Below, piece after piece: positions 27,344-42,300 of a DNA stretch of 64,000 nt; positions within the stretch are counted from its first letter, which is position 1, and every line of letters starts with the position of its first letter. Origin of the DNA: Antilocapra americana (lineage: Eukaryota; Chordata; Mammalia; Artiodactyla; Antilocapridae). Made by a program: the position numbers and the translations under genes. The stretch covers positions 46,738,949 to 46,802,948 of the forward strand of contig ML660201.1 of NCBI GenBank assembly GCA_007570785.1, written 5' to 3'. The notes under the pieces were generated by a model, which saw only the letters and a program-made list of their open reading frames with translations, was not told the DNA's origin and did not search any database.

Positions 27344-30300
27344 CTAAAGAAAGGCAGTGAAAAAGTAAGGAGTTATGGACAGTGTAATTCAGAAGGCACA
27401 ATAAAATGTGTGAACAAAACTAAGGATGGGCCAGCAGCACCAAAGCTTGTGCCCTGCTGGGTACTATAAGGGGAAGCATGGCAGTACTCTGGAGCAGGGT
27501 CCCTAGGGTCCACATGCCAGAGAACCTTGAGAAAGGAAGGTGGGCTCCCCCCTGACCTCTTACCAAGGGGCCTGTGGTGGCCTCTGTTCTTGGCTGAAAA
27601 GGTGCAATTTTAAAGATGTCTCTCTAGGTCTTAGAAGCAAAGCCAGAAACACACACTTGAGGAGGGGGGTCAGGGTCTGACACTTACAGCTTCAAGTCTC
27701 TTTTGCAACTCAAGGATGGCCTGCTCCACGTTGCCTTTGTCCTGCACCGTTTCCAACATCAGACCACTCTGAGCTTTTGCAGTCTCCTGCACTAAATACA
27801 GAACAATGACAGTTCTCCACATGAAGACTATGGTATGCTCCACCCTGCCTAGGCTGCCATGGGGGAGAAGGAGGAACTGGAAGCTGGCATGGGCCACCTG
27901 AGCCTGTGGTGCCAGCACCTGTCTGGATCATTCATGCTGAGGAGAGAAAGCAAGAGCAGGGTGGTTACCCCACTGTCTCGTCTTCCCTCCCTCCCTGAGG
28001 ACATCCTGGCCAAAGCAGACTCAACCTCAGCACCTCCTGGGACTCTGAAACCTACTCCCCCTGTGACAGCACCAACTCCTCTATGGCCTGCCTTCTTGGC
28101 CCTGTCACAAGAGTGATCTTTCTAGAATGTAGTTATATCATGGCAAATTCCATGTGTCGACCAATTAGAAAAAGACTGTTTACTTGTATTTCAAGCACTG
28201 AATCCCTGCTCCTAAACTCAGTTAATGAAATATTTTTCCAGACATCTATGTTGATATTTGTAGTAGAGAACAAATGTAATTATCCTACCCTAGATGAGTT
28301 CATGAATAGCAATGTTTCTTAGGAACAATGAACATTACCAACCACAAAAGCAGAGAATGAAGAAGGCAAGCAAAGTGTTCAATTCTAGGTTCAGTAATCA
28401 GTAAGCATCAGTCTGTGATCCCACATATTCTTTCTTTTTCCCTAGGAAACATGTTCAGGGTCTTTCTCTTATAAAGAGCTTTTGTATTGAGCACATTACT
28501 TCCAAAATCTATCCAATTTTTTTTTGTTTTAAAAACTATCACAGTATAGGGACTTCCCTGATGGTCCAGTGGTTAAGAATCTGCCCTGCAATGCAGGGGA
28601 CATGGGTTCAATCCCTGCTTGCGGAACTAAGATTCTACATGCCTCAGCGCAACTAACTTCAGGCACCACAACTAGAGAGTCCATTCCATGCCAAGGAAAG
28701 ATCCCAAGTGCTGGCAACTAAGACCTGACACAGCCAATAAACATATACTAAAAACTATAACAGTATAAAAATGCTTCCAATGAAAAATGATCAAATCTCT
28801 CCCGTGTAGACCTTGTTCTTGCTTCCTGGATTTAGCATTATGAGCATTTTCTGGAGTTTTGAGCTATAGGTTACAGATCCTCTGTGTGTGTGTGTGTCTT
28901 CTGGAGAATAGGACTCATTTCATTTCTGCTTTGGTTATAAACATATTTTTTTAGCTTTTTAGAATGATATGTCCTTTAAAGTCCACTTCCATACTCTGGA
29001 CAATCTTTTTTTCTTCAAAAGGTTTTCCTGTTTACACTTGGTCCAAGGCTGGGAGAGGGCTCCAGGGTGGTTACAAAGCTGCCTTGTGGCTGCAGAGAGG
29101 GGCTTCAGGTAGAAGCCTGGAAACCAGAGGGGCTCCCCAAAGGCCCCTGGGCTTGGGAGACTTCAGGGTGAGCCCTCCAAAGAGATACTCGCCCAGCCCT
29201 GCCTTGGGACCAGCCGGTCCGCTGAAGTTAACCAGGTGGTCGCCATCTTCTTCCCGGAAGCGGCTCTCCTGGAAGTCACAGGCGGGTTCTGCATGGACAG
29301 AGCCCGGGGCGCACAGGTCGACACAGGTCTGGTTGCGGTTCTTCTCCATGAACATAGCCACCTCCATAATCGTCATGGGCCTTACCCACTTCTCTTGAGA
29401 TGGCTTCGGCACATCCTGGAGGAGGGAGTGGCCACCACATTGGTTTTGCATTTTCCAGAGATGCTTAGGCCCTGGTGCTTCTGCTCAGCCAATATGCGGA
29501 AAAAGTGGCCCACACTCTCTATAGAGAGGTAGGAGAGGAAGCCTGCAGACGTCTGTTGACCAGGCGGTTGACAGCGGCCTCCACATTGATGGAATAATTG
29601 TTGCAAATCTGGGAGCTCACATGGTTGATGGGTAATAAGGAGTTAATCTCAAAAAACGGTCTTGGCTGGGCCTGGTGGCCAAAGATAGCTGAGTGGCTGA
29701 TTGGAAATCTGTGAGTGGAAAAAAGGCTGGAGGGTGGTCAGAGGAGAGAGCAAAGGGTATCCCTGGGTCTGTTACCTCCAAACACTGTTGAAGGAAGAGA
29801 GATCCGCAGGACCCCTGAGTGCACTGCCAGTATACTGCCAATATTTCTATTTTCTTTTAAAATAATTTTGTGTATTATTTAATTATTTGGGGGCTGTAAT
29901 AGGTCTTCCTTGCCTCGAAGGCTTTCTCTAGGTCCGATGAGCTGGGGGCTCCTCTCTCGTGGTGCACAGCTTCTCATTGCTGTGGCTTTTCTTGTTGCAG
30001 AGCAGTCTCTCGGTGCATGGTACACTGGCTTTAGTAGTTGTGGTGCACAGGTTTAGCTGCCCCTTGGCATGTGGAGTCTTCCTAGACCAGGGATTGAACC
30101 TGTGTCCTTTGCATTGGCAGGTGGATTGTTAGCCACCAGGGAAGCCCTCTGTTTTCTTGTAAAGATGATTCTGAGGGTTCTGAGGAGTCCCAGCACTGGA
30201 GTTTTCATTCTGTTGGTGGGGCTGGGTCTTGGTGCCAGGGACCCAGAATGTCTGCCTCCAGCCAGAGTTCATGCAGGAACCTGCCAAGTCCCCTACTATC

Positions 30301-33300
30301 ACCCTCACCTCTCCAGGAAACCCTCCAAGACCAGCAGGTAGTCGCTGCTATGGAGTCGCTACTTTTGCCCTCCAAGCATGGAGTCTCTGTTTCCCCCAGT
30401 CCTGAGGGGCTCCTGCAGTCAAGCCCCACTGCCCTTCAAAGCCAAATGCTCTGTGGGCTCTTCCTCCCCATGCCAGACTCCGGGGCTGGGAAGCCTGGCA
30501 CGGGGCTCAGAGCTCTCACTCCTATGGGAGAACTTCTGCAATATAATTATTCTCCAGTTTGTGGGTTGCGCACCTGGGTGGGATGGGATTTGATTATATT
30601 GTGAGTGTGCCACTCCTACCATCTCATGGTTTCTTCTTTATGTCTTTGAATTTGATCCCTTTTTTTTTTTTGGTAGATTCCAGTCTTTTTTATTGATGGT
30701 TGTTCCGCAGTTAGTTGTGATTTTGGCATGCTTGTAAAAGGAGGTGAACTCAAGGTCCTTCTACTCCCCATCACCTTGTTGCCATCCTTAAAAAAGATTT
30801 TATTTCTATTTTAGAGATTCAACAAGGGCTCCATTGAGATGAGGTTGTACGCTGATGCTTTTCCACTGATGGCCAGTGATTTCCCTTTATAGTTTTGCTC
30901 TCCTTGCTGTGCTAATGATAGCCGCTTGAGTAAAGGTCTGGAAGGCTCCATGTACAAGAGGAGTTTGCTCAGTCCTCCCTTTTTTTTAGGATACCCTTCC
31001 CAATTTTCACTGACTGATCTCTCTCTGCCATAAGATGTGTCCTGGAGCAAGCCATGTGAACATAAGCACCTTGCTATCTTCATTTATCAATTAACAAATA
31101 TTTCCATTCTAACATGGTTCATATAGATGACTTTCATTCTTCTTAATTATATGTGCCTTGCTCAGAAAGGCATTTCTCACTCTAAAATTATAAAAATGTT
31201 GCTCATGCTTCTTGTAGTTCTATTTATGATTTAATCAGCACACAGTATGTTGATTCCTATGGAATGAATTTTGATGTATGGAGTTACCTATTTTCCAAAA
31301 GAGGTATTTCCTGATTTTGATAGTGGTCTCTCCTTTTTATTCTCCTAATGACTATACTTTGCAATAGAATTTATACATCTTAGGTGAAAGTACTGCTGTG
31401 TAATAATTACCCCACCTAAACCCAAGGTAAAGTGGATTGTGGATGGCCTTGGCAATTCATTCTCTTCGTCTGGTTCTTGGTGTCCTCAACTGAATTAGAA
31501 GGGGTAGATTAGATGGCTTTAAGTGACCCTTCTGGTTGTACAGGCAGAATGTGACTGGGGAGAGATTTTATGACCTCGTTCTGTGAAGACATGAATTACA
31601 TAATAAACCAAGAGTGCCTCCACATAGTGTCTTCCCCCTTCCAAGCACAGTGAGTGCCACTGAAAGCCTGCAGAATGCCCGCTGACTGGCGGGTTCAGGA
31701 CTCTAGCTAGCTGGACTGGGCCTAGCCATTTGACAGCAGATTTGCCTGGTTCTTCTCAGTGACTACCTACCAAGAAAGGGAATGATTCTGGACAGGCTAC
31801 TTGCGTGCCTATTTTTAAGAATGACCTGGCTTTTAATTGATGTAATGCCACAGTGTTTTACTGTTTGCCCGGTCAGTCTTAAGCTCTGAAAATTAAGGAA
31901 CTGTCAGGGGTGAAGAATCAGGATCCCTATGCCTACCAAGGCATCCCTATGTCTCCCTTATGCAGACTCAGTTCTCTCTCTGCCTTGACCCAGTGCTGTG
32001 GTCTTGAGCACTTCCATTCCCTGTTCTGGGCCTTACATGCCACATCTCTGCTTCAGTCCTCCTTTTTGTGTCATTATTTCACCCAGTTTTAAATGTGAGG
32101 AGTAAAAAGAGTGCTTTCCTTTCTGCACTTACAATGAGCTATTTTATCATATTAAACACAAGAAGCCTCCTTTTCCCTTCTGCTCTTTGTCTTGCATCTT
32201 CTTGTGAGGGTAACAGTCCTGGGCTTCCAGAACTGGTTTCTAAGCAAATGCACAGTGGCCCTGTGTGTGGGATACTCAGGGTGGAAGCCAGCAGACAGTA
32301 CAGTGCTTCTTTGTAGACAGATGGGGATTAATTTCAGAGTTACACAAAGGCATTAATTTTTGTAAATCATGAGCAATCCATCCCTTGGCATTTGAATAAG
32401 TTGACTTCAATTTGTTTAAAGTAAAAAAAAAAAAAAAACACAGAGACAAATGCAAACAAGTGCAGATGCAGTCATCAGCTTGCTGTTGAGCTGAAAAGCT
32501 ACTGGTTCCAGGGCAAATGTTCATCTACGGAGACCATGGTTTCACCTAAACGTAAATCACTAATTGACCGAACAGAGGCCTTTACAGGCCACAGACTATA
32601 ACTGAAATTGAGAAAGATGTTGTGATTCACTACAAAACAGCTGTCATTGAAATGAAGGCAGCAAGCAGAACAGTAGGTGACTAGAATATTTCTGACTCCT
32701 GAAGGAGTGGTGTCTATTTCTAAGTCCTAAGGGGGCAAGGGAGCCTTTGTAGACAACACAGCCAGCAGTTCATTTGAGACTCGGGGGCGAGATTAGAAAT
32801 CTGGCAGAAGCATCTGCCTTGAAGCAGCAGGGTTACTGGGTGGGGGATTGGTGCTTCAAAAAAGGCATGGAGGGACCAGGCATTCCCATACAGGGGTGGG
32901 GCCTGCTACCTGGTTCAGCTCCACATTGTCTTCAGGGCTACTTTTATGTACCCATTCTCTCATCTGAAACACTCTGTGGAACTTCACCACGGCAGAAAGC
33001 TGACTAGGGTCACTGCTGGCCAGTGCCCACTGCTGATAACCTCAAACATGAGACACTCACATGTCTTGGCCACAGTTTCCAAAGAATCCAAAATAGACTG
33101 ACTTCTGGAACTGAGATGTTCCTCAGACTCTTCCACTGATGTCTGTAACTAAGAAACCCCAAATTAGGAAATAATTCACAGACTGTTGCCTCATTTTACT
33201 AACTTGGCAAACTGTCACTTTGCCAAGGATAGATAAAATACTGCTATTTTACATGAATAAAAACCAATACAATATAATTATTAAACTTCTTAAAATGTGA

Positions 33301-36300
33301 GATGTTCTAACACCTTGAAATGTGGCATACTTACCTTGTGAATGCTTTCTCTGATATGGGAAATGAAGTTGTATAAAGTCTCACTAAAATAGGAGAGAAA
33401 AAAGAAAATGAACCTTTGTAAAATATTTAAACAGTACATAACAAAATTGATTCCATGAACATAGCAGGATTCTACCAGTGCAGCATCAAAACAGTGGTTG
33501 ATCAGAGATGAAGACTTAACCCTGAGAAATCTTAGTGCCTAGATTAGAAAAGGAGAACACTGACTTTTTGTGATCATTTCCAAAGTGAAACAAAATTTTA
33601 TTTTGTTTTTTAAAATTTACTCTCTATGGATCTTAAGTGAGGTTGAATTTTAGCAATTCAAGTGGTTTCTATATTAGAACACACCAGCTTTCATTTTGAT
33701 GGCAACATGGATTCAGAAGATAGTGACTTCCTATGGATAGTCAAAAATTTCTGGACGCATATTAGTCTAATGACTATTATTTTGTCTGTAAGAATGGAGA
33801 TAATTCTGGGAATTATATTGATTTTTAATGAAAAATAGATTATCATAATTATTCCTCAAATATCCCACTTTTGAAAAAAATCAGACAAGGCTCATCACTA
33901 AAAATTTTTTACAGATTTTTGTTTTTTTATACAATGCATATATCAATTTTTGAACCCCAATAGGACAGCTCTTCATGCCACAATCTTATGGATGCTCCAG
34001 AAGACTGACTTTAAAAGACGAATTTGATAGAACCATTTGAGAGTCTTACAAACCATACAGTTTTATGAATAAGACTAAGACATGACCTGAAAACAATAAA
34101 AATATTAAAATGAAAAATTTAGTGAACTAAGGATAAGAACAGAATGCTAGTAAATTGGAAAAGCAGATAATAAGGATAAGAAAAGGTACTTATAAATTAA
34201 AATAGCAGAAATTAAACAAATAGAATTAACTAAAAGATACAGTATGGAAATGTGATAGAAAACAGAAAAAAGACAGATGAAAAACAAGTAAATAGTAAAA
34301 AAAAAAAAAAATTAGAGAATCAATGCAGGAGATTCAATGCTTGACCAAAATTGGAGATCTAGACAGTAAGAAGAGTGAAAATAGGAGGTTTTCCAAGGTA
34401 TAATAAAAGAAAAATTCCCAGAACCAAAAGACACAAGTTTATAGGGCAAAAGGAATTCCTCCATGCCAAGGGCTTATGACAAACCACATCAAACCATAGT
34501 GCTGTAAAATTTCAGAACTCTAACGATAATGAGAAGGTCCTAAAAATTTGCAGAAATAAAAAAGCAAGTGATATATACAGGCTCAGGAATCTGGATGGCA
34601 TCAGATCTCTTAAAAGCACCTTGAAATCTATAAGGTAGTGGAGCAATGCTTTAGAAATTTTGAACAAAAAGAACTCCTAGTCTTGTACAATGACATAGCT
34701 GTGCCAGTTGCTTGTAGTCATCATCTCTTCTGAGTGGTCAGTACTCAGTTTTTTAAATGAGTTCATTGAGGTATGATTAACACACAAAAAGCTGTACACA
34801 CGTAACATATACAGGTTTGGAGGTAAGTACACAACCATGAAACCATCCCCACAATCTGTGCCATAAATATATCTACCACCTCAGAAAGTTTCCTTCTACT
34901 CTCTATTATTACTAGTGATAAGAACACTTAACAAAGACCCACCCTCTCAACAAATTTTAAAGTATATAAAGTATTGTTAACTATAGACATTATGCTGTAT
35001 AGTAACTCTCTAGAATTTATTCATCTTGTATAAACTGAAGCTTTGTACCCTTTGAGTAATACTTCCTGTTCCCCCCACACCTCCCCCACCAACAACCACC
35101 ATTCCACTCTCTGCTTCTATGACGTTGACTATTTCACACTCTTCATATAAGTGGTATTAGTATTTAGTATAACTAGTATTTTAGTATTTTCCTAACACAA
35201 ATTTTAGTAATTTGTATTTTCCCTTCTATGTCTGGCTTATTTCCTTTATCATAATGTCTTCCAGGTTCATTCCTGTTGTTACAAGTGACAGGTTTTCTTT
35301 CTTTTTTTTTTTTTTTGATTTCTTTGTTTTTTAAGGCTAAAGAATATTTCATTGTATGTACATACCATATTTTCTTTCCCATTCATCCATTGATAGATAT
35401 TTAGGTTAGTTCCATTCTTGGCTATTTTAAATAATGCTGTGATGAACATGAGAGTGCAGATATCTCTTGAAGATCCTGATTTCAATTCCTTTGGGTATAT
35501 ACTTAGAAGTGGAACTGCTGGATCATATGGTAGTTCTGTTTTTAATGTTTTGTAAGTGGCTGCACTAGGGAATTCCCTGGAGGTCCAGTGGTTAAGACTC
35601 TGAGCTTTCACTGCCGAGGGCACAGGTTTGACCTCGTGGAACTGAGATCCCCCAAGCAAAAAAATTAAAGTGGCTGCACCAGTTTTCACACCCATCAACA
35701 GTACACAAGAGTTCCATATACTTGCCAACAGTTATTAATTTTTTAAATGATAACCATTCTAATAGGTGTGAGATGATATCTAATTGTGGTTTTGATTAGC
35801 ATTCCCCTGATAATTAGTGAAGCTGCGCATCTTTTCATATAACTGATGGCCATTTGAATGTCTTCTTTGGAGAACTGTCCATTCAATTCCTTTGCTCATC
35901 TTTTAATCAGGATATTTCAGGGTTATTTTGTTTTTGTGACTGGGTTGTAGGTATTCCTTTAATGTTTTATATTAACCTTTTATCAGATATATGGTTTGCA
36001 AGTATTTTCTATTCCATAGGTTGCCTTTTCACTGTGTTGATGATTTCATTTGCTGTGCAGAAACACTTTACAGTTGACCCTTATACAACATAGGTTTGAA
36101 ATGCATGGGTCCACTTATATGCTGATTTTTTCTTCAGTAAATAGAGTTGGCCCTTTATGTTCCAGGGTTTCGCATCTGCAGATTCAGTCAAACATGGACA
36201 GAAATTTCCATCTGCAATTGGTTGAATCTGTGCATTCAAAATTGAAGATATAGAGAGCCGACTATGGGACTTGAGCATCACTGAATTTTTGTATATGCAG

Positions 36301-39300
36301 AGATTCCTGAAACCAGTCTTCTCTGAATACTGAGGGATGCCTGTACTTGGATGTCATTTCATTTGTCTGTTCTTGCTTTTGTTACCTGTGTAGCATCCAA
36401 GACATCATTGCCAAGGCCAATGTCAAGAAGGTTTTTCCCTATGTTTTCTTCTAGGTGTTCTATGGTTTCAAGACTCACACTTACATCTTTAATCCATTCT
36501 GAGTTGATATTTGTGTACAGTATAAGATAAAGATCCTTTTCCATTGTTTTGCATAGGGATTCAGTTTTCCCCAACATCATTTGTTGAAAGATTATCATTA
36601 CCTCACTGTATATTATTTACATTTCTCATTTGTATTAAACATTTAAAACCTAACCCTCTAAATGATCCATATAAAAGAGCACAATGCAGCCACTGAAATT
36701 ATTTTATAGATGAAGTAGAAATATAACCATTCAATATTATTAAATTAAAAAACAAATTGAAAATAATCCATAGGAAACAATTCCATTTTTATTTTTGAAA
36801 GTATACAAAAATAGAGCAGAGTTATATAAAACAGTGTTAATGGTGGTTCACAGAGTAAGCTGATTCAGAGGCAGACTTGAGAATTTCACAGACCCAAGAT
36901 CTCTGCCCAAAACTCCCACTCAGTTTAGATGTGCTCCCTTGGATGGAGTTTTTCCTCACGCCCCCAGTCAGAACTGGAAGCCTGTCCTCAGGGCTCCCAA
37001 AGCATTTGGATGAAACCTCTACTACAGCATTTACAAATTTGTAATTAGAGTGAAAAGTCTAGATTCTTTATTTTAGGTTGTTCTCTATCTGATCCTCTGT
37101 ACTGTTTGAGGAGTTCCTCAGATTAGGGATCTTGGGAAGAAGCCGAGTCCCTTTCCTCCTCTTGAGGCTGAGAGTGCCAGGGGCTTGCTTTCTGAGCTTT
37201 TCCTGAACTTGGGCTCTCCCTTCACATACACCTTGTCAGATTGGGAGTCAGGGTAAAAATACTGTGACCTCTCTCTCTGGAGGCTGTGGCTATCATAGTA
37301 GAAAGACGGAGCTCCATGGGACTCATGAAAGTAGACTACACTGACAATGGAGGGAAGGGTCCAGTGCACTCTGGGCAGAGGCTAGTGGACAGCAGAATCT
37401 GCACAGGACTGATTTTGGGACTTTGTTTGGAAAGGTGTCCATGGTATAGTTGTTGGCAATTGTATGACTGTGGCAGAAACTTAAATTGGCCTCATTTTCT
37501 TCCTTTTAAACTGGATTCCTAATCGCCAACCACCACGCCCTGCCACCTAAGTAGATGACATTCCATCCTAGAGAATTCCTTGGCAATCCAGGGGTTATGA
37601 CTTCATGCCTTCATTGCCGTTGGCCCAAGTTCAATCCTTGTTTGAGGAACTAAGATCTCGCAAGCCACATAGCATGATCAAAAAACATCCTAAAGGGAAG
37701 GGAAAATACTCTTCTTCCTTCCTTCATCCATCAACTGTCTAGAAATCTGATATAAAAGTTCCAAGCACTGTGAAGACTGAGAGGGATCATACTTTAGGTA
37801 TCTGCTAGATCCACACTGCTAGAAGGAGCCATGAGGTCCATGGAGCTACCATTCTAGCCCTGGACCACACACTTCAGGATGATTTTTTGCATTAGAGAAA
37901 AATAAGCATCTTTTAAATACTTCTGTTGTTATTATGAGAATGAGAGTACATAGGTCAATGCAGTTGAACATAATCCTAACTAATAAAATGAACCACTTAA
38001 TATCTTTCAATAATGTTTAACACTTTAAAAAATTTAAGCATGGAAATTTGTATATGTATGTGTACATAGTCCTGTTAGTTTTATCACAAATTTAGGATTC
38101 ATATAACAACCACCACAACCAGGATATAAGACCCCCAAACAAATCCTTCAGGCTGTCTCGTTGTGGTAAAGACCAGCCCACACCCCTAATCCCTGGTAAC
38201 CCATCCCTATAGTTTTGCTTTTCTCAGAATGTCATATAAATTGAATCATATAGTATATAGTCTTTGGACTGTTTTCTTTCAGCATAGTACCTTTGAAAGA
38301 CTTTTGAGAGCACCTTGGACTTCTAGGAGATCAAAGCGGTCAATCTCAAGTAAATCAGTCCTGAATATTCATTGGAAGGACTGATGCTGAAGCTGAAGCT
38401 CCAATACTTTGGTCATGTGATACGAAGAACTGACTCCTTAGAAAAGACCTTGATGCTGGGAAAAATTGAAGGCCGGAGGAGAAGGGGATGACAAAGGATG
38501 AGATGGTTGGATGGCATCACCGACTCAATTGATGATGGATAGGGAGGCCTTGTGTGCTACAGTCCATGGGGTTACAAAGAGTCGGACACTACTGAGCAAC
38601 TGAGCTGAACAGAACTGAGTGTCTTTAAGGTTCATCTATGTTGTTGTGTAGCAATAGTTTATTCCTTTTCATTGTATGCAGTAGTTTCCATTGTATGGAT
38701 GTACCATAGTTTATCCATTCATACACTGAAGGATATTTGGGTTGTGCCCAGTTCTTGGTGATTATGAACAAGGCTACAATAAACTTTATTGTATAGACTT
38801 TTATGAAAACATAAGTTTTCATTTATCTAGGATATATACCTAGGAGTAGAACTGCAGAGGCAGATAATAAATCGTTTAATTTTATAAGAAACTGCCAAAA
38901 CTTTTCCAAAGGGGCTGTATCATTTTGCATATCCACCAGCAAGATTTCCATTTGGCCTATATTCTTGCCCAGCATTGTCAATTTTTGTCTGTTTTATTTT
39001 TAGTCACACTAATAGATGAGTAATAATCTCATCTACTCATATTAGTAATATCATTGTGATTTTAATTTGTATTTCCAAAATAGCTAATCGTGTTGAGAAA
39101 CTTTTTATGAATTTAGTTGCCATCCATGTTTTCTTTGATGAAGTGTCTGCTGAAATTTTTTCCCATTTTTTATTCAGTTGCTTGTTTCTTACTGTTGAGT
39201 TTTAAGAGTTCTTGATATATTCTCGATACAAGTCCTTTGTTGAAAATGTGGTTTGCAAATCTTTTTTCCAGTCTGTAGCTTGTCTTTTCATTTTCTTAAC

Positions 39301-42300
39301 AGTGTCACAGAGCAAACGCCTTACATTTTGGTTAAAAACAAAACCCCAGAAATCTCAAGGCTAGGCTATCATACTTCAAATTCAACTTCCCTTGCTCAGT
39401 CTACCTGCTACTATTTACTTTTCAGAGTCCTCAGATGCTACATGCACACCATCAGGGCTTGGCTGCATTCAGTGGGAACAATAGGATGTTGTATTTTTAT
39501 TCTGTCTTACTCAGAACCAGAAGCCATACCAATACCCTCTTAATAAATTCCTTTTCCATTTAAATAGTTATTTCTGTTGCTCACAACTATTAACTGGCTC
39601 ACTTGTTAATTTATCGATCACATAAGTGTTTCCTTAACAAGACTTGAGAACTTCAAAGACAGGTACCATTATTCCTCCCCTTGGAATCCCCAGTGTGCCC
39701 TATTGAACCTAGCACAGCATTTATTGAGTGAGTGAATGAACAAATTTCACTGTGGTGATCCCCAATCTTGAAAGAATATGGCTCGTTTTATAATCTCCTT
39801 GTGGTCCTTAGGTTATTCATTAGTTATGAGACTAATCTGTTTTCTCAAACATGACTGATTAAAAAATAACAATCTGGGTAATGAACATCCATTGTCTGAT
39901 ATACCCAGCATCCACGTCTAACGGAGAACTGCTTCTTTTTGCATCCAATAAGTTATTATGATGAGAACTTCAAGTCACACCCCCATCTTCACTCACCCCT
40001 CAATAACCAAATAAACAAATCCATCAGAAGCTTTCACTAGGATTTTCAAATTGTAACTAAGGGGTGAGAGTCTCTTTTTCTGTGTTAGTAGGAAGCTGGT
40101 GTCTAGTAGGAGAGAATGAAGCATAGATGGGGAGAGAAGCACAGAAAAGAGACAGATTCTGATTTCATTTCATTCCCTGTCCTTCCCAGATTTGTTAAGA
40201 GGGCTAACATAGCCTCCTTTTTATCCAGGCTAGTTTATTTGCTATCAAAAGAGTTATAACAAATGCAGTGTGAATGAGTAAGGCTCATTTTGAGATTTTT
40301 TTAACTTCATATGCCCTTTCTACTCATTTGGGAAAACATGTACTTTCAAAACACAATATGTAAATAAATACATGTTTCTTGATTAGTAGCATCTCTTATG
40401 TAAACTCTGTACCATGTCTTATGACTTTCCTGCTTCCAGATTTACAATGGTATACTTTCTCTCATTTAAACCTTTCTCACTCTTCATCACATTTCTGACA
40501 AGCACTTATTGACAGAAAACAGCAATCTAAGATGGGGTTTGTTTTTGTCAGAATTTATGAAAATTATGATTTTCTGCTTAGCATTTGAATCAATATCATA
40601 AACTTGAATTTTTTTAAAAGAAAAGAGAATCTTCACTGTCCTTATCATCTATTCTTTCCGTATAAATATTATATTTTTTTGCCATCTTGTAAATAATTGT
40701 TAAGAGAAACTCATTTCTGGAAATTCCCTGGTGGTCCAGTGGTTACAACTCCACACTCTGAATGCCAAGGGCCTCGATTCAATCCCTGGTCTGGGAACTA
40801 ACATCCCACAAGCCATGCAACCAAAAAAAGAGGAAAAGAAAATAAATAAACTCATTTCACTACAAAAAAAGCAAAGGAAATGAAAAGTGAAATAAAGAAA
40901 TGAAGGAAGGGAGGGAAAGAGAGAGGGAAGAAGGAAATATCAAGAACTTAATGTTTCCAAAAGTTTTTTAGCTACAGAAATTGTGATCCAATAAAATAAT
41001 ATAATCCAAAAGCCCAGAGAACAAAAAACTTAGGACTAATTTATTTGAAGCAGTAAGATGAGAGGAGCCTGGCTCATCTGTAGTACTATACCATCGTTAT
41101 GAATCCTAGAGCCTAGATTCCTAGAGGAAAGAAATCTGTCAACATCTGGGAAGTGTTTACTTACCAACAGAATCAAGCACTTCAAACAGAGCATTTTGCT
41201 TTTCTCGCTAAAGGTATATAGGTATACAATGGAGAATATACCAAATCTTTTAAAGAATTCCTAATCTAGAATTCTTTAAGAAATTCTGGCTCCTAATGTG
41301 GGAGACATGGAGAAATGAGTCTGATCCCTGGGTCGGGATGATCCCCTGGAGAAGGAAATAGCAACCTACTCAAGTAATCTTGCCTAGAAAATCCCATGGA
41401 CAAAGGAACCTGGTGGGCTACAGTCTGTGGGAACACAAAGAGTCAGATACGACTGAGCAACTGAACAACAACAAAAACAACATGAAAGTACTAGTGGTGA
41501 TGCTAAATGGCACATCTTTACTGTTACAGAAATAATAAAGTATATTTCTGCTTGAGTGTTACAATTTCTGTGATAACTAAGGATGTCCTGATAATAACTT
41601 ACAATGGAGAAATGAACAACTTAATTTCCTCGGTGACTGCAACTTATTTATTTACAAATTAATGTAGTAGCCCTAAATTTGCTTATATATAAAACAAATA
41701 AGAATATGTATAAAATTTAGGCTATATCTTTAAAAATACCAACATTTCAAAGTGAGAAAATCAGCCTGAACTATGACTTAAGAATTCATGTGCTATATTC
41801 CTGACCCTGAAACAAATGTTAACTAATTTCCTAATTCTGATGATCTGAAAAAAAAGGACAGAATTTTAGGCAGAATAAACCTAACATTACTTGAATATTG
41901 TATTTATCTACAAAGTCCTTTAGTTTAATATTCGGAGAGACCAAAACTGTGGCAGCCTAAGAAAGCAAATAAAGAGTAATTACTAGATGAGCTATAAAAA
42001 TAAGAATGCTATCATGCTGAAACTGAATTATTCAACTACTGACATTCCATTTGCTGTTTCACTCAGAAAAGAGAAGCTGTCTCATCCACTTTAAAGGTTT
42101 TTGTGTACCTGTCACATTTGTCTTTTGCACTTTTCTTTTGCTCCTCAAACTGTTCCAAGAGGCCTTTTGGTTTTCCAAGAGACAAAGGAAGAGGAAACAA
42201 GCCTCCATCTTTTGTATCTCCTCCAAGCAGCTGGGGTTTTGCTTGGTACTTTGTGAAAATACTAGGTTCACTCTGTTCAGTGGAAAAGAAAAACATCATA

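Larger units (their letters stand above)
27792..33060 (-). other. IHO1: IHO1 intron 5-6 with FTL pseudogene and SINEs
   Basis: 5.3-kb intron. It holds two CHR SINEs and a processed FTL pseudogene (listed separately). A possible old L1 fragment lies at 30660-30790 with a T-run at its left. From 30790 to 33060 I see only unique-looking DNA and an A-run near 32422. Confidence 0.8.
34750..36600 (-). mobile_element. Old L1 3' end (antisense), interrupted
   Basis: Reversed L1 3' UTR and ORF2 end. TTGAGGTATGATTAACACAC, CATTCATCCATTGATAGATA and TCATTTGTTGAAAGATTATC are landmarks. It is split by a CHR SINE at about 35567-35667 and by a Tigger-type element at 36071-36343. Confidence 0.8.
33384..42108 (-). 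other. IHO1: IHO1 intron 3-4, repeat-rich
   Basis: 8.7-kb AT-rich intron. It is largely old L1 fragments in both orientations, interrupted by BovB, CHR, Tigger and Bov-tA copies, each listed. Segments 33400-34200, 36600-37560 and 39750-40700 hold nothing I can name. Confidence 0.8.

Noticed and set aside
29236..29532. 98-codon plus-strand frame
   Set aside because: Antisense shadow of the FTL pseudogene.
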